From positions 1 to 7,132 of the forward strand of contig DBTL01000164.1 of NCBI GenBank assembly GCA_002307035.1: a stretch of DNA of 7,132 nucleotides, written 5' to 3'. The stretch is from Bacteroides sp. UBA1317. Its GTDB lineage: Bacteria; Bacteroidota; Bacteroidia; Bacteroidales; Bacteroidaceae. The translations under genes and the position numbers were made by a program. The stretch's first letter is position 1, and the number at the start of each line of letters is the position of its first letter. The notes under the pieces were generated by a model. It did no database searches. It had not been told where the DNA came from and saw nothing but the letters and a program-made list of their open reading frames with translations. This document shows, piece by piece, positions 5,643 to 7,132 of this stretch.

Positions 5643-6842
5643 TTACTCCACCCTTCCCGGATATGCCTCCAATGCTTTTTGAAGGATAAAAAGTGCACGA
5701 TTCAAGTCTTCTTTCTTCAAGACATATGCAATACGTACTTGATTGTAACCGGAACCGGGCGTAGTATAAAAACCCGAAGCCGGAGCCATGAATACCGTTT
5801 GCCCTTCGTACTCAAAATCAGAAAGACACCAAGAGCAGAATTTGTCAGAATCATCTACCGGAAGCTTGGCAACGGTGTAAAAAGCACCCATCGGTATGGG
5901 AGAATAAACTCCCGGAATGCGATTTAACCCGTCGATCAGGCATTTGCGTCGCTCTACATATTCATCATACACCTCTCTCGAGTACTCCTCGGGAGCATCA
6001 AGTGAAGCTTCAGCAGCAATCTGGCCTATCAAAGGAGGACTCAGACGGGCCTGGCAGAATTTCATCACAGCATCGCGTATCTCTTTGTTTTTAGTGATAA
6101 GAGCACCAATACGGATACCGCATTCGGAATAACGCTTAGATACCGAATCAATCAATACCACATTATTCTCGATTCCCTCCAGATGACAAGCTGAAATATA
6201 AGGGGAACCGGTATAGATAAACTCACGGTAAACCTCATCAGAGAATAAGAAAAGATCATATTTCTTCACCAAGTCGCGAATCTGATTCATCTCGCGGCGA
6301 GTATAGAGGTATCCGGTTGGGTTGTTGGGGTTACAGATAAGAATGCCCTTTGTACGCTCATTGATCAACTCTTCAAACTTCTCTACCTTAGGCAAAGAAA
6401 AACCCTCTTCGATGGTAGTGGCAACGGTGCGTATTTTCGCTCCCGCTGATATGGCAAAAGCCATATAGTTGGCATAAGCCGGCTCAGGCACAATGATTTC
6501 ATCACCCGGATTCAGACACGAAAGAAAGGCAAAGAGCACCGCTTCCGAACCACCGGTAGTGACGATAATATCGTCTGCCGTCAGATTGATATTGAATTTC
6601 TTATAATAAACGGTAAGTTTCTCGCGATAGCTTCTATATCCGGCACTAGGACTGTACTCCAGCACAGTACGGTCTATATTGCGTATCGCATCAATCGCGG
6701 CCTGAGGAGTTGGCAAATCGGGTTGACCAATGTTCAGGTGAAAGACCTGCACCCCACGTTGCTTAGCAGCATCGGCCAAGGGAGCTAGTTTTCTGATAGG
6801 AGATGCAGGCATCTCATTACCGCGAATGGAGATAGTTGGCAT
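5643..6842 (-). CDS. Class I PLP-dependent aminotransferase
   Basis: The protein has 399 residues, starting MPTISIRGNEMPASPIRKL at ATG 6842. A longer reading from TTG 6902 would begin inside the promoter and adds a non-conserved tail, so I reject it. Fold-type I motifs are in order: NIGQPDLPTP (37-46), TTGGSEAV (95-102, phosphate-binding), NPNNPTG (171-177), SDEVYREF (201-208, Asp202 pairing with the cofactor ring nitrogen), SVSKRYSECGIRIG (233-246) with Lys236 as the Schiff-base lysine, and QVRIAY with Arg370 to hold the substrate carboxylate. Length and motifs match the aspartate/aromatic aminotransferase group, a cytosolic enzyme exchanging amino groups between an amino acid and a 2-oxo acid. 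The exact substrate cannot be told from sequence. It leads a probable two-gene unit with the FtsX-like permease; the pairing has no evident shared function. Confidence 0.93.
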   Translation of the reverse strand: MPTISIRGNEMPASPIRKLAPLADAAKQRGVQVFHLNIGQPDLPTPQAAIDAIRNIDRTVLEYSPSAGYRSYREKLTVYYKKFNINLTADDIIVTTGGSEAVLFAFLSCLNPGDEIIVPEPAYANYMAFAISAGAKIRTVATTIEEGFSLPKVEKFEELINERTKGILICNPNNPTGYLYTRREMNQIRDLVKKYDLFLFSDEVYREFIYTGSPYISACHLEGIENNVVLIDSVSKRYSECGIRIGALITKNKEIRDAVMKFCQARLSPPLIGQIAAEASLDAPEEYSREVYDEYVERRKCLIDGLNRIPGVYSPIPMGAFYTVAKLPVDDSDKFCSWCLSDFEYEGQTVFMAPASGFYTTPGSGYNQVRIAYVLKKEDLNRALFILQKALEAYPGRVE

Positions 6843-6899
6843 GGTTTTAATGTATGAATTACAAAATGATAAATAACAAATTGTTTTAATTTGAAGCCG

Positions 6900-6931
6900 C
6901 AAAGATAAAGTATCGAGGGTTACTAAGCAAA
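6900..6931 (-). promoter_or_regulatory. Consensus Bacteroides promoter of the aminotransferase-permease unit
   Basis: On the minus strand TTTG (6931-6928), 20 bp, then TATCTTTG (6907-6900) match both consensus boxes and the spacing perfectly. Transcription would start near 6894, about 50 nt before ATG 6842. It lies downstream of the dyad at 6985-7021. Confidence 0.75.
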
Positions 6932-6984
6932 CAAATACTTAACAAAATGAATGAATGTTATACCTAATGCAAGTTTTGTAGCCG

Positions 6985-7021
6985 AGCAAATGTATATTCA
7001 AAAGAAATACATACATTTGCT
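6985..7021. repeat. 11-bp dyad around a plus-strand promoter box
   Basis: AGCAAATGTAT (6985-6995) and ATACATTTGCT (7011-7021) are a perfect 11-bp inverted repeat with a 15-bp spacer. The right arm contains TACATTTG (7012-7019), a full match to TAnnTTTG on the plus strand, and the left arm lies where the -33 box would be. There is no separate TTTG at -33. It looks like an operator over a rightward promoter for whatever lies beyond 7050. Confidence 0.5.
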
Positions 7022-7054
7022 TCAGATTGGACCCATAAACAATAACATAATGAC

Positions 7055-7132
7055 CCTAAACCTCATCACGTTCTCATCCTTCTTACCGATGCTTGTTTGT
7101 GTAAGATGGATGAGAACGTGATGAGGTTTAGG
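7055..7132. repeat. 25-bp perfect inverted repeat ending at the window edge
   Basis: The arm at 7055-7079 (starts CCTAAACCTCATCACG) is perfectly complementary to 7108-7132 (ends CGTGATGAGGTTTAGG). After one T/T mismatch, TCTTAC (7081-7086) pairs with GTAAGA (7101-7106), leaving a 14-base loop. This is one of the longest uninterrupted stems possible in so short a span. It may be a very stable RNA hairpin, an end of a mobile or recombination element, or an assembly fold-back. The right arm stops exactly at the last base, so the repeat may continue outside. Confidence 0.7.

Noticed and set aside
6843..6902. 20-residue N-terminal extension of the aminotransferase from TTG 6902
   Set aside because: It overlaps the TATCTTTG promoter box, and the family start MPTISIRGNEMPASPI at 6842 is complete without it.
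7055..7132. Invertible-promoter site like those of Bacteroides capsule loci
   Set aside because: The arms are only 28 bp apart, far too close for a promoter-bearing invertible segment, and no recombinase gene is visible.

Overview
The window looks like Bacteroidales chromosome, most likely Bacteroides or a close relative. It is AT-rich, carries the N-terminal half of a SusC/RagA-type TonB-dependent receptor, and has at least three good matches to the Bacteroides sigma promoter (-33 TTTG, 19-21 bp, -7 TAnnTTTG). Most starts lack a Shine-Dalgarno sequence, as is usual in that phylum. I see no rRNA, tRNA, CRISPR, transposase or phage gene.

Left part (1-3060), all on the minus strand: a secreted TlpA-type thioredoxin-fold protein (2978-1764) lies upstream of a SusC-like outer-membrane receptor (1283 to beyond base 1). 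They are separated by a 480-bp gap that is not empty. It holds a promoter, a small ORF whose last 14 residues contain four Cys and three Met, and competing hairpins before the receptor start. The tlpA-like gene and the small ORF/receptor unit each have an almost identical dyad, ATACCATA-N5-GGTATTT, placed exactly 20 bp before the TAnnTTTG box. This is the strongest regulatory signal in the window. It suggests that the periplasmic thiol protein and the receptor are co-controlled by one unidentified DNA-binding dimer, with a possible second layer of leader-peptide attenuation in front of the receptor.

Middle (3060-4360), plus strand: a membrane-anchored family 2 glycosyltransferase transcribed divergently from the tlpA-like gene. 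It ends 16 bp from a convergent neighbour, with a shared hairpin at the junction.

Right part (4362-6842), minus strand: a two-gene unit transcribed leftwards from a consensus promoter. It encodes a class I PLP-dependent aminotransferase, then an FtsX/LolC-E type ABC permease with an unusually strong Shine-Dalgarno. These look like housekeeping genes.

Right edge (6843-7132): a short intergenic stretch with a plus-strand promoter embedded in an 11-bp dyad, followed by a 25-bp perfect inverted repeat whose right arm ends on the last base of the window. This may be a strong hairpin, a mobile or recombination element, or an assembly fold-back.
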